Of a stretch of 64,000 nucleotides of DNA, positions 46,616 to 55,268 are shown piece after piece; position 1 is the stretch's first letter, and each line of letters starts with the position of its first letter. This DNA comes from Coprococcus eutactus (GTDB lineage Bacteria; Bacillota; Clostridia; Lachnospirales; Lachnospiraceae). Made by a program: the position numbers and the translations under genes. The notes under the pieces were generated by a model. The model had not been told where the DNA came from. It did not search any database and saw only the letters and a program-made list of their open reading frames with translations. The stretch is taken from assembly GCF_025149915.1 (NCBI RefSeq), contig NZ_CP102278.1, forward strand, positions 1,945,001 through 2,009,000, in the 5' to 3' direction.

Positions 46616-46977
46616 GTGGGATTAAGCGGCTGACACCGCCCCAGAGCCGGAAAGTAAATGCGCTTGTGCGCCGGACGTGCTGCAACTGCGATAACGGGAA
46701 CTGTATCTTACTGGACGACGGGGACGAGTGCGTATGTCCGCAGCTCATTTCCTATTCGCTTCTCTGCAAGTGGTTCCGGGTTGCGGTGCTTCCCGCCGAC
46801 AAGCTGCTCTATGCGGAGCTTTACCAGACCGGGGACAGGAAGAAGTGTACCGAGTGCGGCGCGTTCTTTGCGTCAAGCTCTAACAGCGTCAAATACTGCC
46901 CCGACTGCCGGAAACGTATCACTCGCAGGCAGGCCGCCGAGCGCATGAGGAAAAGACGCGCCCCTGTTACGCAGTAG
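46612..46977 (+). CDS. Cysteine-rich VLP domain protein (inner ICE)
   Basis: The 121-residue protein has CCNCDNGNCILLDDGDECVC, the signature WFRVAVLPADK, a zinc-type cluster (CTECGAFFASSSNSVKYCPDC) and a basic tail. It is a paralogue of the IME2 protein at 27,199. Its stop codon lies inside the first arm of the 112-nt element copy 2, as the IME2 VLP gene end lies over copy 3. Confidence 0.85.
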   Translation: MSGIKRLTPPQSRKVNALVRRTCCNCDNGNCILLDDGDECVCPQLISYSLLCKWFRVAVLPADKLLYAELYQTGDRKKCTECGAFFASSSNSVKYCPDCRKRITRRQAAERMRKRRAPVTQ

Positions 46978-47077
46978 GCGCGGAAAATCCCTTGATTTAC
47001 AGGGCTTTCCGGGCGTGAAAATCGGATAGGCGATACTTTATACCTTTACCCCCGAAAATGGCGTTCTACTGCGTAAC
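46966..47077 (+). promoter_or_regulatory. 112-nt stem-bounded element, copy 2
   Basis: GTTACGCAGTAG (46,966-46,977) and CTACTGCGTAAC (47,066-47,077) are the same perfect arms as in copy 1, again exactly 112 nt apart. The interior holds TTTATACCTTTACCCCCG, matching copies 1 and 3. Here it follows the VLP gene but no repA lies after it; a terminator follows instead. Confidence 0.7.
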
Positions 47078-47105
47078 ATTCACGAAAACAGCACCCATAA
47101 AAAGA

Positions 47106-47152
47106 CAGGGCGCGGAAGTCATATACTGGCTTCCGCGCCCTGTTCTTTTTTT
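47106..47152 (+). terminator. Strong terminator ending the inner ICE plus-strand operon
   Basis: CAGGGCGCGGAAG and CTTCCGCGCCCTG form a 13-bp perfect stem followed by TTCTTTTTTT. It separates the plus-strand transfer operon from the convergent minus-strand relaxase operon. Confidence 0.85.
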
Positions 47153-47154
47153 GC

Positions 47155-47406
47155 CTATCTGACATTTCCCTTTTCCATTTCTTCAAGCGGGAACTGCGGG
47201 AGGGCTTCTATCAGCTTCTTTGTGATAGACTGGCGCATATCTTCGTTGATTTCCTGTTTCGTGCTTCCGTCTGGCTGTCTGACCGCTACCGTCGATAGCC
47301 TGTCGATTTCGTCCTTGTAGCAATCCACGACTTTCTCCACCGCCCATTTCTCCCCGGCAACGGCGGCGCGTATGGTTTCATATTCCGGCATTTTCTGGTT
47401 TTCCAT
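47155..47406 (-). CDS. HTH_16-type small regulator after relaxase
   Basis: The 83-residue product (MPEYETIRAAVAGEKWAVEK, DCYKDEIDRLSTVAV, MRQSITKKLIEALPQF) matches the small HTH_16 proteins of mobile elements. ATG 47,406 is chosen for the GGAGCG upstream; the frame is open to 47,442. It lies 63 bp downstream of the relaxase gene on the same strand. Confidence 0.7.
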   Translation of the reverse strand: MENQKMPEYETIRAAVAGEKWAVEKVVDCYKDEIDRLSTVAVRQPDGSTKQEINEDMRQSITKKLIEALPQFPLEEMEKGNVR

Positions 47407-47469
47407 GCTCAACGCTCCTCTGCTTTTTGATAGCCCTATCATAGCACAGCGGCGGGGATTTTGCTATCC

Positions 47470-48816
47470 TTATCCGCGTTCTGTTTCCTTTTCCCGTTCC
47501 GGCTGTCTGTCTGCCTGTAAAATGCTGTCAATGTTCTGCTTGATAATATCATATTCCCGGACTTTCTTTTTCAATTTTCCATAGTCGGCGTAAAGGGCTT
47601 CTTTCTGCGCTTGGAGGGCTTCATACTCCGATTGCAGCGCGGCGAGGTTCGGGAGCTTCGCAATGCCCGCCGCTTTCAGTGACCTTACGGCGGCTTCATG
47701 GAGGATAATTGCCTGTTCCTGTCCGGCGCGGTACTTCTCCCTGTTCCTTGCCTTGCGGTATGCGTCATAGACAGGCTTTGTCTTTTGATAGGTGGAAACA
47801 TTCTTGATAAGCACCGCCATTTCCGCAAGCCGCTTTTCGGCGTTCTTCAATGCGTCTGCCGCCTGTCCGCTTTCCGCTGCCATTTCCTCAATCCGGCTGA
47901 CTAAATCCGCGTACTGCTCAATCTTATGTTCCGTCAAGAAATTCATTGTTTTAGCTGCCTGTTTCAGATTGTGGATTTTCGCCCACTGTTCATAGCCCTT
48001 ACTCTGCGCTGCCTTGATACTGTTCTCAATGTCGATAAGCAGCGACACGCCGCGCTGCTCTCTGGGAGCTTTCGCCACCTTTGTCCGTCTGCCCGCTATC
48101 CGTTCCCTTACGGCTTCCTCTGTATAGTCTGCGCCGAGGGTTTTAAGGCGGGTGAAGCGTTCCTGTCCGGGGGCGCGGCATGATACATATTTCCCCGGCT
48201 TTATCTCATAGCCCGCCGCCTGTAACCGCGTTAGCAATTCCTCAAAACTGGAAACTTGGGGGATAAGCGCGTCAACAGTGGTTTTCAGCTTGCCTTTCCA
48301 ACTTGTACCCGTCTTTTCTGCCTGGTACTCCGCATAGCTCTTTCCCTTGCTGCCCTTGCCGGGGACGACAACGGACAAGCCATTTTCCCGGCACAGCTTG
48401 TCGCTCATGTTCCGTATGCCGTAATAGCTCCTTTTGTTGGAATTGTATTTATGGTGGTCTACAAAGTTCACCGCGCAAAAAATGATATGGTTATGGACGT
48501 GTCCTTTGTCAATGTGCGTCGTGAGTACATACTCATGCTGCCCCTTTGTTACCGCGTCGGCAAGCTGCTTTCCGATTTCATGGGCTTTCTGATAATCGAC
48601 TTCCCCCGGCTCAAAGGACTGTATCAGATGAAAGGCTAAATTGTTCCCCTTTTGGAGTGCTTGCGACAGGGTATATTCAAACTCAATATCTGCCGTTTCA
48701 TAGGAGCAACCGAAAGAGGACACAAGCATTTTCCCGTCCGTCTTGTCCGGGTTTTCGATATAGTCAAGGGCTTTGCTTAGAGTGCTTTTAATAGGCTTAA
48801 TCTTTGTAACCGCCAT
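47470..48816 (-). CDS. Inner ICE relaxase (MOBP, Relaxase/VirD2 family)
   Basis: The 448-residue enzyme starts with the MOBP motif region (KIKPIKSTLSKALDYIENPDKT), has FHLIQSFEPGEVDYQKAHEIG, and motif III HIDKGHVHNHIIFCAVNFVD near residue 105. The helical C-terminal half shares WAKIHNLKQAAKT with the IME2 relaxase. It should cut oriT and lead DNA to VirD4. It overlaps mobC by 40 bp. Confidence 0.92.
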   Translation of the reverse strand: MAVTKIKPIKSTLSKALDYIENPDKTDGKMLVSSFGCSYETADIEFEYTLSQALQKGNNLAFHLIQSFEPGEVDYQKAHEIGKQLADAVTKGQHEYVLTTHIDKGHVHNHIIFCAVNFVDHHKYNSNKRSYYGIRNMSDKLCRENGLSVVVPGKGSKGKSYAEYQAEKTGTSWKGKLKTTVDALIPQVSSFEELLTRLQAAGYEIKPGKYVSCRAPGQERFTRLKTLGADYTEEAVRERIAGRRTKVAKAPREQRGVSLLIDIENSIKAAQSKGYEQWAKIHNLKQAAKTMNFLTEHKIEQYADLVSRIEEMAAESGQAADALKNAEKRLAEMAVLIKNVSTYQKTKPVYDAYRKARNREKYRAGQEQAIILHEAAVRSLKAAGIAKLPNLAALQSEYEALQAQKEALYADYGKLKKKVREYDIIKQNIDSILQADRQPEREKETERG

Positions 48817-49106
48817 ATCTCCGCAAGCACCCCCTTTATTTCCTCTATGTCCTCTTGGTATGCGTTCCCCGTCGCGTTTACGCGGCGTGCTATCTGGTTG
48901 ACGTTGACACCGATTTTCTGTATCTCTGCGGTCATAGCCTTTATATCGGCGTGGTCTATCTGAATGATATACCCGTCAATGGCAATCTTCCGCAGATACG
49001 CCGCCATGTTCCGGGTGGGTACGAGCTTCATTTTTTCCAGTATTAAATCCCGTTCCGCTTCCGTCACTCTGAATTTGATTTGCACTGTCCTTTTGCGTCC
49101 GTCCAT
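48777..49106 (-). CDS. mobC: MobC-like relaxosome protein (inner ICE)
   Basis: The 109-residue protein has an RHH-like N-terminus (VQIKFRVTEAERDLILEKM, TRNMAAYLRKIAIDGYII) and the MobC motif IGVNVNQIARRVNATGN. ATG 49,106 follows GGAAAGGAG; oriT-like copy B ends 27 bp upstream. It binds and opens oriT for the relaxase. Confidence 0.88.
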   Translation of the reverse strand: MDGRKRTVQIKFRVTEAERDLILEKMKLVPTRNMAAYLRKIAIDGYIIQIDHADIKAMTAEIQKIGVNVNQIARRVNATGNAYQEDIEEIKGVLAEIWRLQRLSLLKAL

Positions 49107-49132
49107 GTGTTCGCTCCTTTCCTTTCCGTTCC

Positions 49133-49231
49133 GAGGGTTTGGGACACTTCCCAACAAGCAATTTTCAACCGACGCGCCGCAGCGCGGGAGGGCGAAAATA
49201 CGGAAGTGGTACCCGCTTCCTATGCTTGCTA
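49133..49231 (-). other. oriT-like block, copy B (likely oriT of the inner ICE)
   Basis: In minus-strand reading this has the conserved piece TAGCAAGCATAGG... (49,231-49,199), then GCTTGTTGGGAAG and TCCCAAACCCTC (49,161-49,133), directly before mobC. Position beside mobC and relaxase makes it the best oriT candidate. Copy A at 41.7 kb is in opposite orientation. The 140 bp between it and the XRE gene hold no gene. Confidence 0.7.
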
Positions 49232-49373
49232 CGAATGTTTTTATCCTTTAGGCTCTTATCACCTACTACGGAGAAAAAGCGATTTTGCCAAACTTACGCA
49301 AAAGAAAAACGCTGCAACCTCAAAAAAGATTACAACGCTTTCTAAATCCTGTTCAGTTTTAAGTCGGACATTC

Positions 49374-49727
49374 CTATTCGCCCTCTTTTTCGACTTCGGA
49401 AATCTCCTTTGCCGTTGCGGTTACAATCCGTATGCCTGTATCGCTCATACCGTCAAGAAGCGCGTCAAGCTGCCGCCGCTGCGTGTTCTTCTCCGGCGGC
49501 GTTTCTAAAAGGAATTGGTCTACGGATATATGGTAACGCTGTATCAGCTCAAAGAATATCTGTAAACTTGGGTGCTGCCCCTTGTTCTCAATGTTCGCAA
49601 GGTAGCGCGGCGAGATAAACATTTCGTCGCCTACTTTCTTGCGGCTCTCCTTGCATCCCTCACGCGCTGCCTTTATCGCTGCCCCAAAAGCCTTAAAGTC
49701 GTATCGTGGTACTGGTCTTTTTGCCAT
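49374..49727 (-). CDS. XRE-type helix-turn-helix regulator
   Basis: The 117-residue protein has an N-terminal Cro/C1-type HTH (FKAFGAAIKAAREGCKESRK, MFISPRYLANIENKGQHPSL) and a short C-terminal helical part. Its position between the relaxase operon and the cargo, divergent from the attenuator promoter, fits an ICE regulator such as those controlling transfer or excision genes. Confidence 0.85.
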   Translation of the reverse strand: MAKRPVPRYDFKAFGAAIKAAREGCKESRKKVGDEMFISPRYLANIENKGQHPSLQIFFELIQRYHISVDQFLLETPPEKNTQRRQLDALLDGMSDTGIRIVTATAKEISEVEKEGE

Positions 49728-49823
49728 AGTTATTCACCCTATTACATTTTACTGTTCCCCTTTCTTCTTGGATATGTCTACGTAGTTCTATCAGTTAGCC
49801 AAAATAATTCATATATATATATG

Positions 49824-49851
49824 TTGACAACAAGCTGCTTTTGTATATAAT
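49824..49851 (+). promoter_or_regulatory. Sigma-A promoter of the attenuated cargo operon
   Basis: TTGACA (49,824-49,829) and TATAAT (49,846-49,851) are perfect hexamers with 16 bp between. Transcription would begin about 20 bp before the leader peptide. Confidence 0.8.
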
Positions 49852-49876
49852 ATTATATAAAAGGGGGGGAATGTTT

Positions 49877-49903
49877 ATGTTACATAGCATGCGTATTCGA
49901 TAA
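49877..49903 (+). CDS. Leader peptide MLHSMRIR
   Basis: An eight-codon frame follows a strong AAGGGGGGGA ribosome site with ideal spacing. It ends in Arg-Ile-Arg, an R-x-R type ending like those of known macrolide-arrest leaders (for example the ErmD leader with MRLR and the mef leader with MRLR). Its codons lie within the 5' arm of a long-range RNA stem, so stalling near its end would change downstream folding. Confidence 0.75.
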   Translation: MLHSMRIR

Positions 49904-50092
49904 GCATTGAAATCAAAAAAGATTTTTCCCATTTTCAATATGGGCTTTTTTGTCATGCTTATTTTGCGTATGCTATACAACAAAACTAACGACGTATAGA
50001 CATAGTATAAAAACTATGCCTTAATTTTGTTGTAGTATTATATGTATAAATGCAGGTCAATGCTCATGTTGAGAATTGACCTGCATTTTTTT
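49886..50092 (+). promoter_or_regulatory. Transcription attenuator upstream of the Cys-rich KTR/Cfr-like operon
   Basis: Visible pairings are: leader region 49,886-49,905 with 49,957-49,974; an inner stem CCCAT/ATGGG (49,928-49,944) followed by CTTTTTTG; 49,976-49,989 with 50,021-50,034 (13 of 14) enclosing CATAGT/ACTATG; and a terminator TGCAGGTCAAT/ATTGACCTGCA (50,051-50,085) with seven T residues. This is the layout of drug-inducible attenuators in which a stalled ribosome allows read-through. Confidence 0.75.
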
Positions 50093-50111
50093 GCGCAAAA
50101 GGAGAAATATT

Positions 50112-50291
50112 ATGCTTGAAAAATATTGGATAAAATGTCCAATTTGTAACGGAAAGACGAGGGTTCAAGTATTTTATAATACGGTATTAAGAAATTTTCC
50201 TCTTTTCTGCCCTAAATGTAAATTAACGCATATCGTTGATGTTGAAAAACTAGAAATCATAATCAAAAACTCTGAAAAACAAACTTTTTAA
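50112..50291 (+). CDS. Cysteine-rich KTR domain protein
   Basis: The 59-residue zinc-ribbon-like product has two Cys pairs (CPICNGKTRVQVFYNTV and FPLFCPKCKLT) around the K-T-R signature. Such proteins are frequent next to resistance genes in Clostridia elements; the role is unknown. ATG 50,112 follows AAAGGAG and lies just after the attenuator terminator. It is 23 bp upstream of the Cfr-like gene and AT-rich like it. Confidence 0.8.
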   Translation: MLEKYWIKCPICNGKTRVQVFYNTVLRNFPLFCPKCKLTHIVDVEKLEIIIKNSEKQTF

Positions 50292-50314
50292 TTTTGAAAA
50301 GGAAGGATATTTAA

Positions 50315-51304
50315 ATGAAACACTTACCTAAAAGTACACCTACGGAAATATTGAATGACCCATACGGATTTACTTACAAAGAAATGTCGGAAGTAATTGG
50401 AGAGGATAAAGCAAGAGCCTTATATACGGAATTGTATAAACAGCCATTTCACAAAGAAAATCTATCAATATCAACAAAAAAAGTCTATAAAAGTAGCGAT
50501 ACTGAAAAGTATGTTTATGAATTGAAAGATAACAGGTATATTGAAACGGTTTTTATTAAACGGCGAGATGGTGGGACTGTTTGCGTAAGTACGCAAGTTG
50601 GTTGTTCTGTTGGCTGTATTTTTTGTGAGTCCGGACGCAATGGTTTTGTTCGTAATCTAACACCGTCTGAAATTGTGCAGCAGGTTGTATTGATACGTCA
50701 AAAAGTAAATCGTATCGTTTTTATGGGAATGGGAGAACCTTTATTCAATTACGACAACTTGATTGCAGCAATCCATATTCTTCGAGATAGAAATGGACTT
50801 AACTTTCCAACCGACGGCATTACCGTATCAACAGTTGGTCCAGTTAATCAATTAAAAAAATTGCGCGAAGAACATCTAAAAATTCAGTTGACAATATCTT
50901 TACATGCAGCAACACAGGCTGCGAGAAACTGTATCATTCCTCATATGCACATGTACGCTATTGAAGATGTTGTTAAGCAAGCATTGTCCTATTCTCAAAG
51001 GCATAATCGAAAAGTGGTATTTGCGTATTTGCTTTTACCAGGTATAAATGACCGTTCCTCAGATATAAGGCAACTTGCAAAATGGTTTAAGGGCAAAAAT
51101 GTTATGATTAACGTGCTGCAATACAACCCGACGAGTAATTCAAAAATTAGAGCACCACAAAAACAAGAAATGGTTGCGTTCAAACATCAATTAGAGCAAA
51201 CAGGACTTGAAGTTACCATGAGAGTTTCTCATGGTAGAGAGATTAAAGCAGCTTGTGGACAGTTAGCTAATACATATAATAAAGCCAAAAAACAACAGAA
51301 ATAA
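50315..51304 (+). CDS. Cfr/RlmN-family radical SAM rRNA methyltransferase
   Basis: The 329-residue protein has the radical SAM cluster C97-x3-C101-x2-C104 (VGCSVGCIFCES), an upstream C90 and a C-terminal C314 (KAACGQL) matching the two catalytic cysteines of RlmN/Cfr, and GMGEPL near 139. The family methylates A2503 of 23S rRNA; Cfr acts at C8 and gives PhLOPSA resistance. The C-terminal motif RVSHGREIKAACGQL differs from both RlmN (RGDDIDAACGQL) and Cfr. The AT-rich composition, attenuator and ICE location favour a Cfr-like resistance gene over housekeeping RlmN, but specificity is unproven. Confidence 0.85.
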   Translation: MKHLPKSTPTEILNDPYGFTYKEMSEVIGEDKARALYTELYKQPFHKENLSISTKKVYKSSDTEKYVYELKDNRYIETVFIKRRDGGTVCVSTQVGCSVGCIFCESGRNGFVRNLTPSEIVQQVVLIRQKVNRIVFMGMGEPLFNYDNLIAAIHILRDRNGLNFPTDGITVSTVGPVNQLKKLREEHLKIQLTISLHAATQAARNCIIPHMHMYAIEDVVKQALSYSQRHNRKVVFAYLLLPGINDRSSDIRQLAKWFKGKNVMINVLQYNPTSNSKIRAPQKQEMVAFKHQLEQTGLEVTMRVSHGREIKAACGQLANTYNKAKKQQK

Positions 51305-51335
51305 TTTAATTAAAAGAGCCAGACGCACAGACGCA

Positions 51336-51384
51336 GAGCCGATAATATGCAGTTTGAAATACTGCTGTTATCGGCTCTTTTTTG
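51336..51384 (+). terminator. Terminator of the Cfr-like operon
   Basis: GAGCCGATAA and TTATCGGCTC form a perfect 10-bp stem with an inner GCAGT/ACTGC stem, followed by TTTTTTG. Confidence 0.85.
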
Positions 51385-51554
51385 ATTTTAATTTGTGCCC
51401 CTAATAACCATATTGGAGCAAAATCAGAACTGTTGCTTGTCGTTCTTTGATTTCCGCAGCAGCTTTGAAAAATCAAAGCCGCCGTTTCTTTTTATCTTCT
51501 AATGAAATGACGCGGTATCACTGTTGAAATCGGCGGCTAAAGGAGGTAGCCGCC

Positions 51555-51740
51555 ATGAAGCAAAAAGCATATCGACAAAATCCGACAGTTATTGACTTAT
51601 CAAAAAAAGCCCGCCCACCACCGGGGGAAACTACGCTTATATATATGAACTGTCTAATCATCTGGATACTGCTTACAATGCCTATGCGCCCGTCCGGGCT
51701 TTTCGGACGGGCGCATTTTGTACGTTCAAAAAATTTTTGA
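51555..51740 (+). CDS. Possible small leader ORF before sigma gene
   Basis: A 61-codon frame starts at ATG 51,555 after AAAGGAGG. Only the first ~25 residues (MKQKAYRQNPTVIDLSKKAR) look protein-like; the 3' part crosses the hairpin at 51,686-51,714. It may encode a short regulatory peptide. The rest of 51,385-51,841 holds no recognised gene. Confidence 0.35.
   Translation: MKQKAYRQNPTVIDLSKKARPPPGETTLIYMNCLIIWILLTMPMRPSGLFGRAHFVRSKNF
51686..51714 (+). terminator. GC-rich hairpin upstream of the ICE sigma-like gene
   Basis: GCGCCCGTCCG and CGGACGGGCGC form a perfect 11-bp stem followed by ATTTTGT, a possible intrinsic terminator or attenuator. Confidence 0.6.
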
Positions 51741-51841
51741 AGAAATTTCAAAAAATCTTCGGCGTTTTTGAAAAACGCCGTATTGCCCCGCGAAAAGGGG
51801 GGAAGCACCACCAACTTTCCAACGAGAAAGGAGGTGAGAAT

Positions 51842-52282
51842 GTGGAACCTAATAGCAGGGAGTTTTACAAACAGTGTGCTTTTCAGAAGTTTTGTAATAC
51901 GGTATTGCACAATGAAGCTTGCGACACCCATAGAGAACTTCGCAGACACAAGGCAAAGGAAGTGACCTTTTCCGACATGACCTTAGACGAAGCGCGGCAG
52001 CTTCATACGTTTGATGAATATTTCAAACGTGAAGCCGCCGAAACCGTCTTTGAGAAAGCCGGGAAGAAAATCACGCCAAAGCTGCTTCTTGAAGCAATCC
52101 GTACTTTGCCGGAAGAAAAGCGCAAAGCCATATTGCTGTATTACTTCGAGGGAATGAACGATACCGAGATTGCGGAGCTGTTCAACACGTCGAGAAGCAC
52201 GATACAGTACAGGCGGACAAGCTCTTTTGAGAAATTAAGAAAATATCTGGAGGAAAATGCTGATGAATGGGACGAATGGTAA
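51842..52282 (+). CDS. Sigma-70 region-4-type regulator of the inner ICE
   Basis: The 146-residue product from GTG 51,842 (after AAAGGAGGTG) has the conserved N-terminus (FQKFCNTVLHNEACDTHREL) and a C-terminal region 4-like HTH (LPEEKRKAILLYYFEGMNDTEI, NTSRSTIQYRRTSSFEKLRKY). It is the counterpart of the IME2 protein at 23,557 and probably controls excision or transfer genes. It overlaps the next gene by 20 bp. Confidence 0.8.
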   Translation: MEPNSREFYKQCAFQKFCNTVLHNEACDTHRELRRHKAKEVTFSDMTLDEARQLHTFDEYFKREAAETVFEKAGKKITPKLLLEAIRTLPEEKRKAILLYYFEGMNDTEIAELFNTSRSTIQYRRTSSFEKLRKYLEENADEWDEW

Positions 52283-52523
52283 CGAACCCGGCTACCCGGA
52301 AAATGCCCTTGTTCCTTATCCTGTCATTGTGGCAGCGACAAAGGGCGACCCGGACGCCATGAAGATTGTCTTGCAGCATTTCAGCGGCTACATAGCCCGC
52401 CTCTCCATGCGGAAGCTGTACGACGAGCGCGGGAACGTCTATTTTGGCGTAGACCACGACATTCGGGAACGGCTGCAAGCAAAACTGATGATGGCTGTCC
52501 TCACCTTTAAGGCAGAGGAATAA
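52263..52523 (+). CDS. HTH_16-type partner of the ICE sigma-like protein
   Basis: The 86-residue protein (PYPVIVAATKGDPDAMKIVL, HFSGYIARLSMRKLY, DIRERLQAKLMMAVLTF) is the usual small HTH partner. ATG 52,263 is chosen for a 9-nt distance to GGAGG. It is translationally coupled to the sigma-like gene. Confidence 0.78.
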   Translation: MNGTNGNEPGYPENALVPYPVIVAATKGDPDAMKIVLQHFSGYIARLSMRKLYDERGNVYFGVDHDIRERLQAKLMMAVLTFKAEE

Positions 52524-53000
52524 ACCGCAGCGGCGGCGGGACGCTTTCTCTCTCCCCCTTTTCCGTTCCGCTGCTGACGCGGCAGCAAAGCCATTCTGAA
52601 CCTTGACAAAGAAAGCGGCGCAAGATAACGGCGGCGCAGCATAGGGCAAATCGGATACGTTCCTTTTGCGCCGAGCCATACGGCGGGTGCGCCATGACGC
52701 TATCCGGGTGAGGTTATCCCCGCCCGGACAGCCGAGCGACCAACACCGCGCCGGAAAGCAAGTGTAGCGGCTTGCGGGCGACGACACGCAGAATATACAA
52801 TGATACTTCCTTACAGCCACAGTCCGAGCGTTAAGAGCGTCGCAGGCAATGGGTAGGGCGGCATGAGAACCATGCCGGGGTGAAATTCCCATGAGGTTAT
52901 GCTAATAACCGTCCGATTAAAGCCTTTGTTTTATTGAATAGTGGACTTGCTGCTATTCATAGACTATATTATATGTTTGCGAAAGAAAGGGGGATTTTCT
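52524..53000 (+). other. 477-bp gap before tnpW, no gene recognised
   Basis: The interval is GC-rich with several stems (for example TCCGGGTGAGG with CCCGCCCGGA near 52,700) and ends in AT-rich DNA before the TnpW gene. It may hold a promoter, attachment-regulating site or structured RNA. No frame with a credible ribosome site was found on either strand. Confidence 0.4.
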
Positions 53001-53168
53001 TTGACGCAAAACCAAACGCCCGTTACCACAACGGAGCATAAAATAGGAAAAGTTACTTACCTTGTATGTTCGTCCGCAAGTGAACGCGCAACGGACACAC
53101 TGGATAAAAAGATAAAAAAACTCATTCGCAAAGACATGGAACTGAACCCCGCAAACGCCCGGAAATAG
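53001..53168 (+). CDS. tnpW: TnpW-like protein (inner ICE)
   Basis: The 55-residue product from TTG 53,001 (after AAAGGGGG) reads MTQNQTPVTTTEHKIGKVTY, LVCSSASERATDTLDKKIKK, the TnpW plan of a strand followed by a basic helix. It precedes the recombinase by 100 bp, as in IME2. Confidence 0.8.
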   Translation: MTQNQTPVTTTEHKIGKVTYLVCSSASERATDTLDKKIKKLIRKDMELNPANARK

Positions 53169-53223
53169 GGCGTTTCTTCACATTTTATACATGACACAGG
53201 CAGCGGTATGTGGTATAATATAG

Positions 53224-54945
<1,722 letters not shown>

Positions 54946-54955
54946 CATACATCAA

Positions 54956-55006
54956 AAAGAGGTAAGATAACACCCTCTGCAAAAAAGGTATCGTTATCTT
55001 ACCTCA
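54956..55006. repeat. Inner ICE right end with inverted repeat
   Basis: GAGGTAAGATAAC (54,958-54,971) and GTTATCTTACCTC (54,993-55,005) are a 13-bp perfect inverted pair; the outer copy includes the sequence matching the left ICE end (GATAACGATACC reversed, 54,987-54,998). The structure may serve both as recombinase binding site and as terminator of the recombinase gene. Confidence 0.75.
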
Positions 55007-55010
55007 ACAA

Positions 55011-55182
55011 AGGTTGTGCCGGATATACCATCATCAGTGAAGTGCCTGAACCTGGTCCACCCTTTTTCTCTGCAATAATCTTCCAGCAGCTTCTTTTGAT
55101 TTGATATACTGTACGACTCCCCAAGGTTCTCATCCTCTCGGCTTAATCGTTCATATAATACAATTATTTTCTCACTACTCAT
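55011..55182 (-). pseudogene. IME1 serine recombinase, 5' part
   Basis: ATG 55,182 follows GAAAGGAG. The ~57 residues carry the catalytic Ser in LYERLSREDENLGESYSISN and end HFTDDGISGTTF at the inner ICE junction; the frame then runs to a stop at 54,994. The protein continues at 14,634 (DRPSFKAM). It is repaired only by precise excision of the inner ICE. Confidence 0.92.
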
Positions 55183-55249
55183 GTTCTGCTCCTTTCCTCT
55201 GTATTTGAGCCAAAAGTAATAAGCTCAAAGAGAATCTTTAATCTGTTAA

Positions 55250-55268
55250 GGTACTAAAAAGTCTCTTT
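55250..55268. repeat. IME1 right terminal inverted repeat
   Basis: GGTACTAAAAAGTC (55,250-55,263) is the reverse complement of 8396-8409. It lies 12-16 bp inside the virD4 junction. Confidence 0.8.

Noticed and set aside
52941..53000. N-terminal extension of the TnpW frame (LLLFIDYIICLRKKGG)
   Set aside because: The AAAGGGGG ribosome site lies just before TTG 53,001, and the upstream codons are promoter-like AT-rich DNA.
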